Shown here: piece after piece, positions 1 to 5,148 of the stretch | How the letters are laid out: every line of letters starts with the position of its first letter | How positions within the stretch are numbered: the first letter of the stretch is position 1 | Source of the DNA: Candidatus Magasanikiibacteriota bacterium | GTDB lineage: Bacteria > Patescibacteriota > Patescibacteriia > Magasanikbacterales > GWA2-37-8 | Reading direction: 5' to 3' | DNA length: 5,148 nucleotides | Assembly: GCA_026396535.1 (NCBI GenBank) | Contig: JAPLWP010000066.1 | Location: 1-5,148 of the forward strand | Made by a program: the position numbers and the translations under genes | Notes under the pieces: model-generated | Databases searched by the model: none | Seen by the model: only the letters and a program-made list of their open reading frames with translations | What the model was told of the DNA's origin: nothing

Positions 1-188
1 GTGGTACTTTGGCATTGCTTGGTACTGGCGCTGGACGTTTTCGTTTGGTACAGACTGAATGTCATTGCGCAAAATGCAAAGCAATGTGCGCTGATGATAA
101 ATGTGCTCCAAAAGCAGCAATGTCACCAATGGATGTGAAGCCAATGGGTGGATGCTGTGGTAGCGGTGCTTGTGGAGATAAAAAATAA
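1..188 (+). CDS. C-terminal part of a small cysteine-rich protein (5' end outside window)
   Basis: I do not recognise the family. The frame is open from the left edge (first full codon at position 3) to a TAA at 186-188, giving 61 visible residues. The first part is small and hydrophobic (GTLALLGTGAG) and could be the end of a membrane segment or signal peptide. After it come eight cysteines, spaced C-x-C-x2-C-x3-C-x4-C, then about 16 residues without cysteine, then CC-x4-C, ending in GDKK. Clustered cysteines with lysine, aspartate and one histidine suggest metal binding, as in metallothionein-like or small zinc proteins, but no named motif matches. There is no CxxCH haem site. The other two plus-strand frames contain stops, and a strong terminator lies 13 bases after the stop, which supports this frame as the real gene. 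A role in metal storage or redox is inference only. Confidence 0.7.
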   Translation, partial: GTLALLGTGAGRFRLVQTECHCAKCKAMCADDKCAPKAAMSPMDVKPMGGCCGSGACGDKK

Positions 189-201
189 TTATTAGATTTA
201 A

Positions 202-228
202 AAAAACACCGGTAATGCCGGTGTTTTT
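202..228. terminator. Bidirectional intrinsic terminator between convergent genes
   Basis: An 11-bp perfect inverted repeat (AAAAACACCGG / CCGGTGTTTTT) encloses the 5-base loop TAATG. The G+C core is six pairs, flanked by an A tract on the left and a T tract on the right, so the RNA from either strand forms a hairpin followed by U residues. On the plus strand it ends the cysteine-rich gene. On the minus strand it ends the ABC-F gene, whose stop codon (227-229) overlaps the outer two bases of the hairpin. Confidence 0.9.
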
Positions 229-1984
229 AGTTTTCTATTTTTTCCTGCAATGCTAGCCACTCTTCTTCTTTAATTTTTATTTCCTTGTCGAGGTCACCGA
301 GGTGGCGATAGTCGGCTAGTTGAAATTTGGTTGGGTCTTTGGCTTGTTTGCGCAGGAGTTTGGTTTTTACTTTTTCCATCTCGCAGATGTCTTCTTCAAT
401 TTTTTGGAGTTTCTTTTTTTCAGCTTTTATTTCTTCGTAGCGTTGTTTCTTTTCTTCGTCGGTTCTTTCTGGTTTGATTAATATTTCTTCTTTTTCCGGT
501 TCGATGGATTGTTCTAGATTGTAGATGTACTCTTCATAATTACCTGGATAGCGACGGACCTCACCATTTTTTACTTCGATAATCATGGTGGCGACGGAGT
601 TTACAAAAGTGCGGTTGTGGCTGATAAATAATACGGTGCCATTGAATTCCTCTAGGGCCAAACCGAGCGCTTCCACGGTTTCAAAATCTAGGTGGTTGGT
701 TGGTTCGTCCAGTAGCAATACTTTGCTTTTGGAAAGTAAGATGCTAGCCAGGCAGAGACGAGCTTTTTCACCACCGCTAAGCATAGAAATATATTTTTCT
801 AGGTCACTGTCGCGGAATAAAAAATTGCCGGCCATTTTTAATATTTCCTCATCGTTGATGTCGCTGGGAGCGTTTGAGCGTAAATGTGTCCAAACTTTAT
901 CTTCTGGATTGAGTGCATTTGGTACATGCTGGGCATAATACGCGAAGGTAGTATCTACGGCCCATTTAAATTTTCCGCCAATAGATTTGAGCTCTCCGGC
1001 TAGGGTTTTTAGAAATGTCGTTTTACCTTGTCCGTTGTCGCCGAGTATGGCAACGTGTTCACCGCGGTCAATATCCAGAGTAATATTTTCAGCAATAGTT
1101 TTTTCTGGGTAGCCAATTTCTAATTTCTCGCTTCTAAAAAGCAAACCTTTTTTTGTTTCTACGTTTGGAATCTTTATTTTTACAGTGGAGAGCGGGCTTT
1201 GAATATCCAATTTTTTTAGTTTTTCAATAGCTTTTAATTTGCTTTGAGCCTGTGAAGCTTTGCTGGCTTTGTAACGGAATTTATCGACAAAGTTTTGCAG
1301 ATGTCTTTGCTCACGTTCAATTTTTTTATTATATAGTTTTGCAAAAGCAAGACGTTCTTCTTTGTATTCTAGGTATTCATCGATAGGGCGAGGGAATAAA
1401 GTGAGAGCTCCTTGTTCGACTTCAAGTGTCTGATCACAAGTGCGTTTGAGAAATTCACGATCATGAGAAATGATAAGAAAAGAATCGCTGTAATCGCGTA
1501 AGAATTTTTCGAGCAATAACTGGGTGTGCACATCCAGATAGTTGGTCGGCTCATCCAACAAAAAAAGATTTGGCTCTTTGAGCAACATTGAAGATAAGCG
1601 AATGCGCATTTGGTATCCACCAGATAGGGAAGATAGTTTCGCATTAAGCAATTCATTTTTTATTTCAAATTTTCCTGCCACTTTGGCACACTGCCAATTT
1701 TCTTTTTCGGTGGTGCGTTCCAAAAATTCCAGAACAGTTTCGTCAGGATTAATTACTTGGTGCTGTTCTAAATACCCCAAGCGAGTAACTGGTTGAATAG
1801 CGATGATGCCGGAGTCTTCTTTTTCTTGGCCAACAATTATGCGAAATAGGGTAGACTTGCCAGCGCCATTGCGACCGATCACGCCGATTTTTTGTTTACT
1901 ATGGATCGCTAAATCAGCATGTTTGAAAAGTGCTTGTTGGTGGTAGGCTTTGTTGAGTTTTTCAATTGTTAGCAGAGTGGCCAT
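227..1984 (-). CDS. ABC-F family ATPase (ribosome-associated translation factor)
   Basis: This 585-residue protein has two ATP-binding cassettes and no membrane segments, the ABC-F layout. Cassette 1 shows Walker A GRNGAGKS (37-44), signature LSGGYQ (120-125), Walker B plus DEPTNYLD (140-151) and switch histidine ISHD (172-175). Cassette 2 shows Walker A GDNGQGKT (315-322), signature LSGGEK (402-407), LLLDEPTNHLD (423-433) and ISHN (454-457). The charged helical linker between them (about 203-262) corresponds to the arm that contacts P-site tRNA in EttA-like members. A lysine/glutamate-rich C-terminal extension (about 505-585) looks like the coiled coil of Uup/YdiF-type proteins. Family members bind the ribosomal E site and relieve stalled or slow translation using ATP. 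Both catalytic glutamates are present, so it should be active. The subfamily (Uup, YdiF or EttA-like) cannot be fixed by eye; antibiotic-resistance ABC-F is less likely. The start has no Shine-Dalgarno motif, but the N-terminus aligns normally with the family. Confidence 0.95.
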   Translation of the reverse strand: MATLLTIEKLNKAYHQQALFKHADLAIHSKQKIGVIGRNGAGKSTLFRIIVGQEKEDSGIIAIQPVTRLGYLEQHQVINPDETVLEFLERTTEKENWQCAKVAGKFEIKNELLNAKLSSLSGGYQMRIRLSSMLLKEPNLFLLDEPTNYLDVHTQLLLEKFLRDYSDSFLIISHDREFLKRTCDQTLEVEQGALTLFPRPIDEYLEYKEERLAFAKLYNKKIEREQRHLQNFVDKFRYKASKASQAQSKLKAIEKLKKLDIQSPLSTVKIKIPNVETKKGLLFRSEKLEIGYPEKTIAENITLDIDRGEHVAILGDNGQGKTTFLKTLAGELKSIGGKFKWAVDTTFAYYAQHVPNALNPEDKVWTHLRSNAPSDINDEEILKMAGNFLFRDSDLEKYISMLSGGEKARLCLASILLSKSKVLLLDEPTNHLDFETVEALGLALEEFNGTVLFISHNRTFVNSVATMIIEVKNGEVRRYPGNYEEYIYNLEQSIEPEKEEILIKPERTDEEKKQRYEEIKAEKKKLQKIEEDICEMEKVKTKLLRKQAKDPTKFQLADYRHLGDLDKEIKIKEEEWLALQEKIEN

Positions 1985-1995
1985 AGTGCTGACAG

Positions 1996-2022
1996 AGTAT
2001 CAAAAATATAGGGTTTTGTAAA
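1996..2022 (-). promoter_or_regulatory. Possible promoter of the ABC-F gene
   Basis: Reading leftward, TTTACA (2022-2017) is a good -35 match. It is followed after 15 bases by GATACT (2001-1996), a moderate -10. If used, transcription would start only about 4-5 bases before the ATG at 1984. The spacer is short, and TATATT (2010-2005) is an alternative -10 without a good -35. Some promoter must lie here because the neighbouring gene is divergent, but this exact choice is weak. Confidence 0.3.
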
Positions 2023-2031
2023 CTGTTTTTA

Positions 2032-2060
2032 TTGACTTTTTTGGCTAAATATAGGATAAT
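2032..2060 (+). promoter_or_regulatory. Sigma70-type promoter of dus
   Basis: TTGACT (2032-2037) and GATAAT (2055-2060) each match the housekeeping consensus at five of six positions, with the ideal 17-base spacer. The expected start of transcription is near 2067, only about eight bases before the ATG at 2075. The message would therefore be almost leaderless, with no room for a Shine-Dalgarno site. The promoter probably drives dus and the following small gene. Confidence 0.75.
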
Positions 2061-2074
2061 GACCCAATATTTAT

Positions 2075-3055
2075 ATGATAAAAGGATTTTGGGGAAAATT
2101 AAAAAAACCAATCATGGTCCTGGCTCCAATGGCCAATGTGACGGACTGTGCTTTTCGTCGTATCATTGCCAAGCACGGCAAACCAGATGTAATTTGGACC
2201 GAATTTGTGGCTTGTGATGGTCTGATGTCACGCGGTCGTGAGCATCTAATGATTGATTTGAAATATGATGAAAGCGAACGTCCAATTGTGGCGCAGATTT
2301 TTGGTAGCAAGCCAGAGAATTTTTTTAAGACTGCCCAGCTGATAAAAGAACTTGGCTTTGATGGTATTGATATCAATATGGGCTGTCCCGATAGAAATGT
2401 AGAAAAACAAGGAGCGGGGGCATGTATGATAAAAAATCCTGACTTGGCTAAAGAAGTAATCTTGGCTACTATGGCCGGAGCGCCAGATTTACCGGTGTCG
2501 GTAAAAACTAGAATTGGTTATAATAAAAATATGTTAGCAGAATGGTTGCCGGCGTTGCTTTCTACCAATTTGGCCGCGATTACGGTGCATGCCCGTACCC
2601 GCAAAGAGATGTCGCTTGTGCCGGCCAGATGGGAACATGTAAAAGAAGCGGTACAAATTCGCGATGCTATTCAGACCGGTGAAGATAAGACTCTGATCTT
2701 GGGAAATGGTGACGTCAAAAATCTTACTGAAGCTTATCAAAGAGTAGAAGAAACCGGTTGTGATGGTGTGATGATTGGACGCGGTATTTTTGGTAATCCG
2801 TGGTTGTTTAATAAAGATATGATCGGCCAAGAAATTCCAACTCCGCAAAAATTAAAAGTAATGGTAGAGCATACAAAATTATTTGAAGAATTACTAGGCG
2901 AACACAAAGGATTTGAATTGATGAAAAAACATTATAAAGCTTATGTGAATGGCTTTGATAATGCCAAAGAGCTTCGTATTGAATTAATGGAAAAAGCGGA
3001 AAATGCGACAGTGGTAGAAAATATTATAAACGATTTTCTTGCTAAAAATTTTTAG
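2075..3055 (+). CDS. dus: tRNA-dihydrouridine synthase (DusB-like)
   Basis: This 326-residue flavoenzyme reduces specific uridines in tRNA to dihydrouridine using FMN and NADPH. The N-terminal TIM-barrel opens with the FMN-binding LAPMANVTD (16-24). The family hallmark INMGCP (100-105) contains the catalytic Cys104. Other FMN-contacting motifs follow: KTRIGY (144-149, Lys144), TVHARTR (170-176, His172), LGNGDV (209-214) and GVMIGRGIFGNPW (231-243). The C-terminal helical domain (about 250-326), with MKKHYKAYVNGF and ELRIEL, matches the DusB-type tRNA-recognition domain. Length is normal. The ATG at 2075 is preferred over Met14 (2114) because the preceding FWGKLKKP fits the family's N-terminus and the promoter sits just upstream. 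One oddity is that the loop after TVHARTR reads EMSLVPARW rather than the common YxGxADW. The small gene downstream follows after 40 bases with no terminator between. Which tRNA position it modifies is not readable from sequence. Confidence 0.95.
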   Translation: MIKGFWGKLKKPIMVLAPMANVTDCAFRRIIAKHGKPDVIWTEFVACDGLMSRGREHLMIDLKYDESERPIVAQIFGSKPENFFKTAQLIKELGFDGIDINMGCPDRNVEKQGAGACMIKNPDLAKEVILATMAGAPDLPVSVKTRIGYNKNMLAEWLPALLSTNLAAITVHARTRKEMSLVPARWEHVKEAVQIRDAIQTGEDKTLILGNGDVKNLTEAYQRVEETGCDGVMIGRGIFGNPWLFNKDMIGQEIPTPQKLKVMVEHTKLFEELLGEHKGFELMKKHYKAYVNGFDNAKELRIELMEKAENATVVENIINDFLAKNF

Positions 3056-3095
3056 AGTTGTTATACTTATTTTATATTAAAATTAGCTAATACAT

Positions 3096-3506
3096 ATGTT
3101 GGATAAACTACGCGGCATGTTTAATAAGGGAGAAGAGGCTAGAAGAATGGCGCTAAAGCCGGATGAAAAAGATGAAGTAAGAACTATAAAAAATCCTAAC
3201 CTTGAAACTTGGATGAAAGAGACAGGAGAAGAAGGTGAAATGCATGGCACTACCCAGGAGTTTATAGCCGCTGATTTTCATGAAAAACCAACTTCTAAAT
3301 TGGAAATAATCCAAGGTGGAAAAACTGAAGAAGAAGTGATGGTAGAGCCGGTAGTAGAAAAAGCAGACCAAAGACAAGTGGAATTAGATCAAATGGTGGC
3401 GCAAGCACAGGCACAATTGCATGCTGCTAAAGAGGAATTAAAAAGAGCACAGGCAGAAAAGGCTGCCTATGAGGGCGCCAAGGAAAAGGTGCGAGAAGCT
3501 GCCTAA
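3096..3506 (+). CDS. Hypothetical charged protein with C-terminal coiled coil
   Basis: I do not recognise this 136-residue protein. It has no signal peptide, no membrane segment, no cysteine and a single tryptophan (Trp39). Residues 1-20 could form an amphipathic helix (LDKLRGMFNKGEEARRM). Residues 21-85 are rich in Glu, Lys and Pro and look partly disordered. Residues 86-134 are strongly helical, with Ala, Gln, Glu and Lys in coiled-coil-like spacing, suggesting self-association or a helical partner. The ATG at 3096 lacks a Shine-Dalgarno site. The reading frame is the only long one on this strand here, and codon usage resembles its neighbours. It lies 40 bases after dus on the same strand, with no terminator between, and a terminator follows at 3539-3572, so cotranscription with dus is likely. 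A functional link to tRNA modification is not shown by the sequence. Confidence 0.8.
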   Translation: MLDKLRGMFNKGEEARRMALKPDEKDEVRTIKNPNLETWMKETGEEGEMHGTTQEFIAADFHEKPTSKLEIIQGGKTEEEVMVEPVVEKADQRQVELDQMVAQAQAQLHAAKEELKRAQAEKAAYEGAKEKVREAA

Positions 3507-3511
3507 GTGAA

Positions 3512-3541
3512 TTGTTAATTTAAATAGGTTTGTGGTATAAT
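3512..3541 (+). promoter_or_regulatory. Promoter of the propeller-protein gene (extended -10)
   Basis: TTGTTA (3512-3517) serves as -35. A perfect TATAAT (3536-3541) follows after 18 bases and is preceded directly by TGG, an extended -10 element. Transcription should begin near 3548, giving a leader of about 34 bases before the ATG at 3582. The -10 overlaps the left arm of the terminator at 3539-3572. An AGGAG at 3554-3558 lies in the leader, but 23 bases before the ATG, too far to act as a normal Shine-Dalgarno site. Confidence 0.65.
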
Positions 3542-3572
3542 GGGCTCTGTAATAGGAGCTCATTATTTTTTT
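3539..3572 (+). terminator. Intrinsic terminator of the dus - small protein unit
   Basis: AATGGGCTC (3539-3547) pairs with GAGCTCATT (3556-3564) over nine pairs, one of them G-U, around the 8-base loop TGTAATAG. One A and then seven T residues (3566-3572) follow. This is a good Rho-independent terminator for transcripts from 3096-3506 and upstream. Transcripts started at the overlapping promoter would lack the left arm and so escape it. Confidence 0.75.
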
Positions 3573-3581
3573 AATTTAATT

Positions 3582-3671
3582 ATGTTTTTTTTGATAAACA
3601 GGTTTAAATTGTTTATTTTTTTATTTCTATTTTTTGCTATTTTATTCTCGTGTGGAGAAGCAAAAGCTGCC
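3582..3671 (+). other. Signal peptide coding segment of the propeller protein
   Basis: It encodes a short basic n-region (Arg7, Lys9), a very hydrophobic Phe/Leu/Ile core (10-22) and the c-region SCGEAKAA (23-30). Cleavage after Ala29 or Ala30 by signal peptidase I fits best. Cys24, preceded by Leu-Phe-Ser, only loosely resembles a lipobox because Phe at -2 is atypical, so a lipoprotein is possible but less likely. Confidence 0.8.
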
Positions 3672-5148
3672 TCATATAATGCCAACGCTGTCTTGGGGCA
3701 GACTGACTATACACATGGAGATGCCAATCAGCCAAATTTAACTACGGGCCTGAACTATCCTCAAGGAAATGTCGTGGACACTGTCCATCATCGTCTTTTT
3801 GTGAGCGATACTAATAACAATAGAGTTTTAGTATTTTTATTAAATAGTAGTAATAATGTTATTAGTGAGACTCCTACATATGTGATAGGTCAACCTAACT
3901 TAAGTACTGTGTCTGGCGCCACTACTCAAAATAAACTTAGTTCTCCTCTAGGACTGTCTTATAGTGCTGCTAGTAATACTCTGTTTGTTTCGGACTATGG
4001 CAATACTCGTATTATGGTTTTTGATGTAAGTACGAGTAGTATTGCCAATGGTATGAATGCGATAGCAGTAATTGGTCAAACCAATTTTGATAGCTATGAT
4101 TCGTACAGTTATGTTCCTAGTGAATATAGTATTGGAAGTCCGTCTAGTGTGGAATATGATTCTGTTAGCAATACATTGTATGTAATGGACATGGGATGGA
4201 ATCGTATAACCGTCTATGACATAAATAATTTATTAACTACTAGCACCCCAGCTAGTGCTGTGATTGGTCAGTCTAGTTTTACTATTACTGGAGCGTCCGC
4301 TGGTCAAACTCGTTTGTCTAGTCCTAGTAGCGCTTCTTTTAATTCTGTAAGCAACACTTTATATGTGACTGATAAAAATAATCATCGTGTTCTTGTTTTT
4401 GATTTAAATAATTTGCTCACCACCAGCACTCCGGCCAGCGCAGTGATTGGCCAAGCAAACTACACTGATAATAGTAGCGGTGTCAGTCAAACTACTTTAA
4501 ATACTCCTCAAGGTTCCGCCTATAATGCTGTGAGTAATACCTTGTATGTCGCCGATAGTGGTAATAGTCGTGTTTTAATTTATAATCTTAATTCTCTGCT
4601 AGCTACCAGTACGCCCGCCAGTGCAGTGATTGGAGAGCCGAATTTTGACACTGGCTCCGGAGGTTTAGCTCAGAATCTTTTATATGTACCAACCGGCTTG
4701 TCTTATAATTCTACCAGTAATACTTTGTTTATAAATGATTATGGCAATAATCGGGTAGTAGTTTTTGATGGCAGTGGTAACGTGGCTAGTGCGCAAGGAA
4801 TTTTAGGACAGCCTAATTATGTAAATAGTGCAGTAAATAGAGCAAATGCCACTAATGTGGATATGAATCAGGTAAGTTTTACGGCTATTGATTCGGTACA
4901 TCACCGTCTTTTTGTGAGTGATTCAGCTAATAATCGTGTTTTAGTTTTTCTATTAGATTCTGATAATAATGTTACCACGAATGAAGCTTCGTATGTAATT
5001 GGTCAAGAAAATTTTGTTAGTAGTGGGTACGCAGTTAGTCAGGGTGGTCTGCAAAATCCCGGTGGATTAATTTATAATAGTGCAAGCAATACTTTATTTG
5101 TGGCTGATTATAACAATAGTCGTGTTATGGTTTTTGATGTAAGTACGA
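3582..5148 (+). CDS. Exported NHL-type beta-propeller repeat protein (3' end outside window)
   Basis: The frame runs without a stop from ATG 3582 to the right edge, giving 522 codons. Residues 1-30 form a signal peptide: basic Asn6-Arg7-Phe8-Lys9, a hydrophobic core (10-22), and a likely signal peptidase I site around AKAA (27-30). The rest is at least eight blades of about 61-65 residues. Each has a core like SNTLYVADxGNxRVLVFD followed by a VIGQ motif (G at 39, 103, 165, 229, 290, 351, 409, 474). This pattern is NHL-like, a fold that usually forms closed six-bladed propellers and mediates protein, RNA or glycan binding. No catalytic domain is visible, so the role is unknown; surface binding or adhesion is inference. 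Ser and Thr are abundant and cysteine is absent from the mature part, normal for exported proteins. An in-frame ATG at 3540 exists but falls inside the -10 element and would spoil the signal peptide. There is no Shine-Dalgarno motif. C-terminal domains that might explain anchoring lie outside the window. Confidence 0.88.
   Translation, partial: MFFLINRFKLFIFLFLFFAILFSCGEAKAASYNANAVLGQTDYTHGDANQPNLTTGLNYPQGNVVDTVHHRLFVSDTNNNRVLVFLLNSSNNVISETPTYVIGQPNLSTVSGATTQNKLSSPLGLSYSAASNTLFVSDYGNTRIMVFDVSTSSIANGMNAIAVIGQTNFDSYDSYSYVPSEYSIGSPSSVEYDSVSNTLYVMDMGWNRITVYDINNLLTTSTPASAVIGQSSFTITGASAGQTRLSSPSSASFNSVSNTLYVTDKNNHRVLVFDLNNLLTTSTPASAVIGQANYTDNSSGVSQTTLNTPQGSAYNAVSNTLYVADSGNSRVLIYNLNSLLATSTPASAVIGEPNFDTGSGGLAQNLLYVPTGLSYNSTSNTLFINDYGNNRVVVFDGSGNVASAQGILGQPNYVNSAVNRANATNVDMNQVSFTAIDSVHHRLFVSDSANNRVLVFLLDSDNNVTTNEASYVIGQENFVSSGYAVSQGGLQNPGGLIYNSASNTLFVADYNNSRVMVFDVST
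3690..5147 (+). repeat. Tandem beta-propeller blades, with a six-blade super-repeat
   Basis: Protein repeats of about 61-65 residues span residues 37-522. They belong to a larger unit of exactly 371 residues (1113 nt): residues 64-151 align without a gap to 435-522, with 54 of 88 identical by hand count. Blades 1 and 7 share VHHRLFVSD and NRVLVFLL, unlike the SNTL blades between them. Blades 2 and 8 both end in MVFDVST. Blades 3, 4 and 5 share LL-x-TSTPASAVIG. At DNA level, an exact 24-base match lies at 4012-4035 and 5125-5148, the second copy being cut by the window edge. Confidence 0.85.

Noticed and set aside
585..938. Plus-strand open frame of 117 codons inside the ABC-F gene
   Set aside because: It is antisense to the second cassette, has no family features or start signal, and is a shadow of a well-conserved gene.
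2071..2376. Minus-strand open frame of 101 codons over the start of dus
   Set aside because: It lies opposite the conserved FMN-binding part of dus and encodes no recognisable protein.
3042..3055. Perfect 14-base palindrome CTAAAAATTTTTAG at the end of dus
   Set aside because: It is made of A/T tracts with no G+C stem or loop, and simply encodes the Lys-Asn-Phe-stop end. It is neither a terminator nor an evident operator.
3058..3083. Possible promoter before the small coiled-coil gene (TTGTTA and TAAAAT)
   Set aside because: The spacer is only 14 bases and the region is so A/T-rich that such hexamers are expected by chance. Cotranscription with dus is simpler.
3153..3377. Minus-strand open frame of 74 codons, rich in Phe, Ser and Tyr
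   Set aside because: The composition is what the complement of Lys/Glu-rich codons gives; there is no start signal, and it lies opposite the small coiled-coil gene.
3540..3581. Upstream in-frame ATG that would add 14 residues to the propeller protein
   Set aside because: It lies within the TATAAT element, before the expected transcript start, and would bury the basic n-region of the signal peptide.
3690..5148. Repeats considered as a CRISPR array or DNA satellite
   Set aside because: The repetition is at protein level with a 3-base frame, long units and diverged codons; there are no short identical repeats with unique spacers.
1..5148. Recoding of TGA as glycine, known in some Patescibacteria lineages
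   Set aside because: No in-frame TGA occurs in any of the genes and glycine uses ordinary GGN codons, so the standard code explains everything seen.

Overview
The window is A+T-rich, tightly packed bacterial DNA with no gene-free stretch longer than about 100 bases. It probably comes from a Patescibacteria (Candidate Phyla Radiation) genome. That placement is an inference from gene style: short intergenic gaps, no Shine-Dalgarno motifs, a DusB-like protein with a short FW..LKKP leader, and a secreted NHL-type propeller protein built from 'STPASAVIGQ' blades. No marker gene here proves it. All readable genes use TAA or TAG stops and contain no in-frame TGA, so the standard code fits.

Layout. 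(1) Positions 1-188, plus strand: the 3' end of a gene for a small cysteine-rich protein. (2) Positions 202-228: a perfect 11-bp hairpin with A and T tracts on both sides, a bidirectional terminator shared with the convergent next gene. (3) Positions 227-1984, minus strand: a complete ABC-F ATPase, a soluble ribosome-associated translation factor. (4) Positions 1985-2074: a 90-base divergent promoter region with a near-consensus sigma70-type promoter pointing right. (5) Positions 2075-3055, plus: a tRNA-dihydrouridine synthase. (6) Positions 3096-3506, plus: an unrecognised 136-residue charged protein with a C-terminal coiled coil, probably cotranscribed with dus. (7) Positions 3512-3572: a strong promoter physically interlocked with an intrinsic terminator. 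(8) Position 3582 to the right edge, plus: an incomplete gene (at least 522 codons) for an exported beta-propeller repeat protein.

The ABC-F protein and the dihydrouridine synthase both serve translation (ribosome and tRNA) and are transcribed divergently from one short control region. The propeller gene is a separate transcription unit and probably belongs to the cell surface or secreted fraction. The most interesting signals are a precise 371-residue (1113-nt) super-repeat of six blades in the propeller protein, the promoter/terminator overlap in front of it, and the lack of Shine-Dalgarno motifs at all four visible starts, with a near-leaderless promoter for dus. I see no mobile element, CRISPR array, tRNA or rRNA, and nothing that amounts to a clear new multi-gene system.
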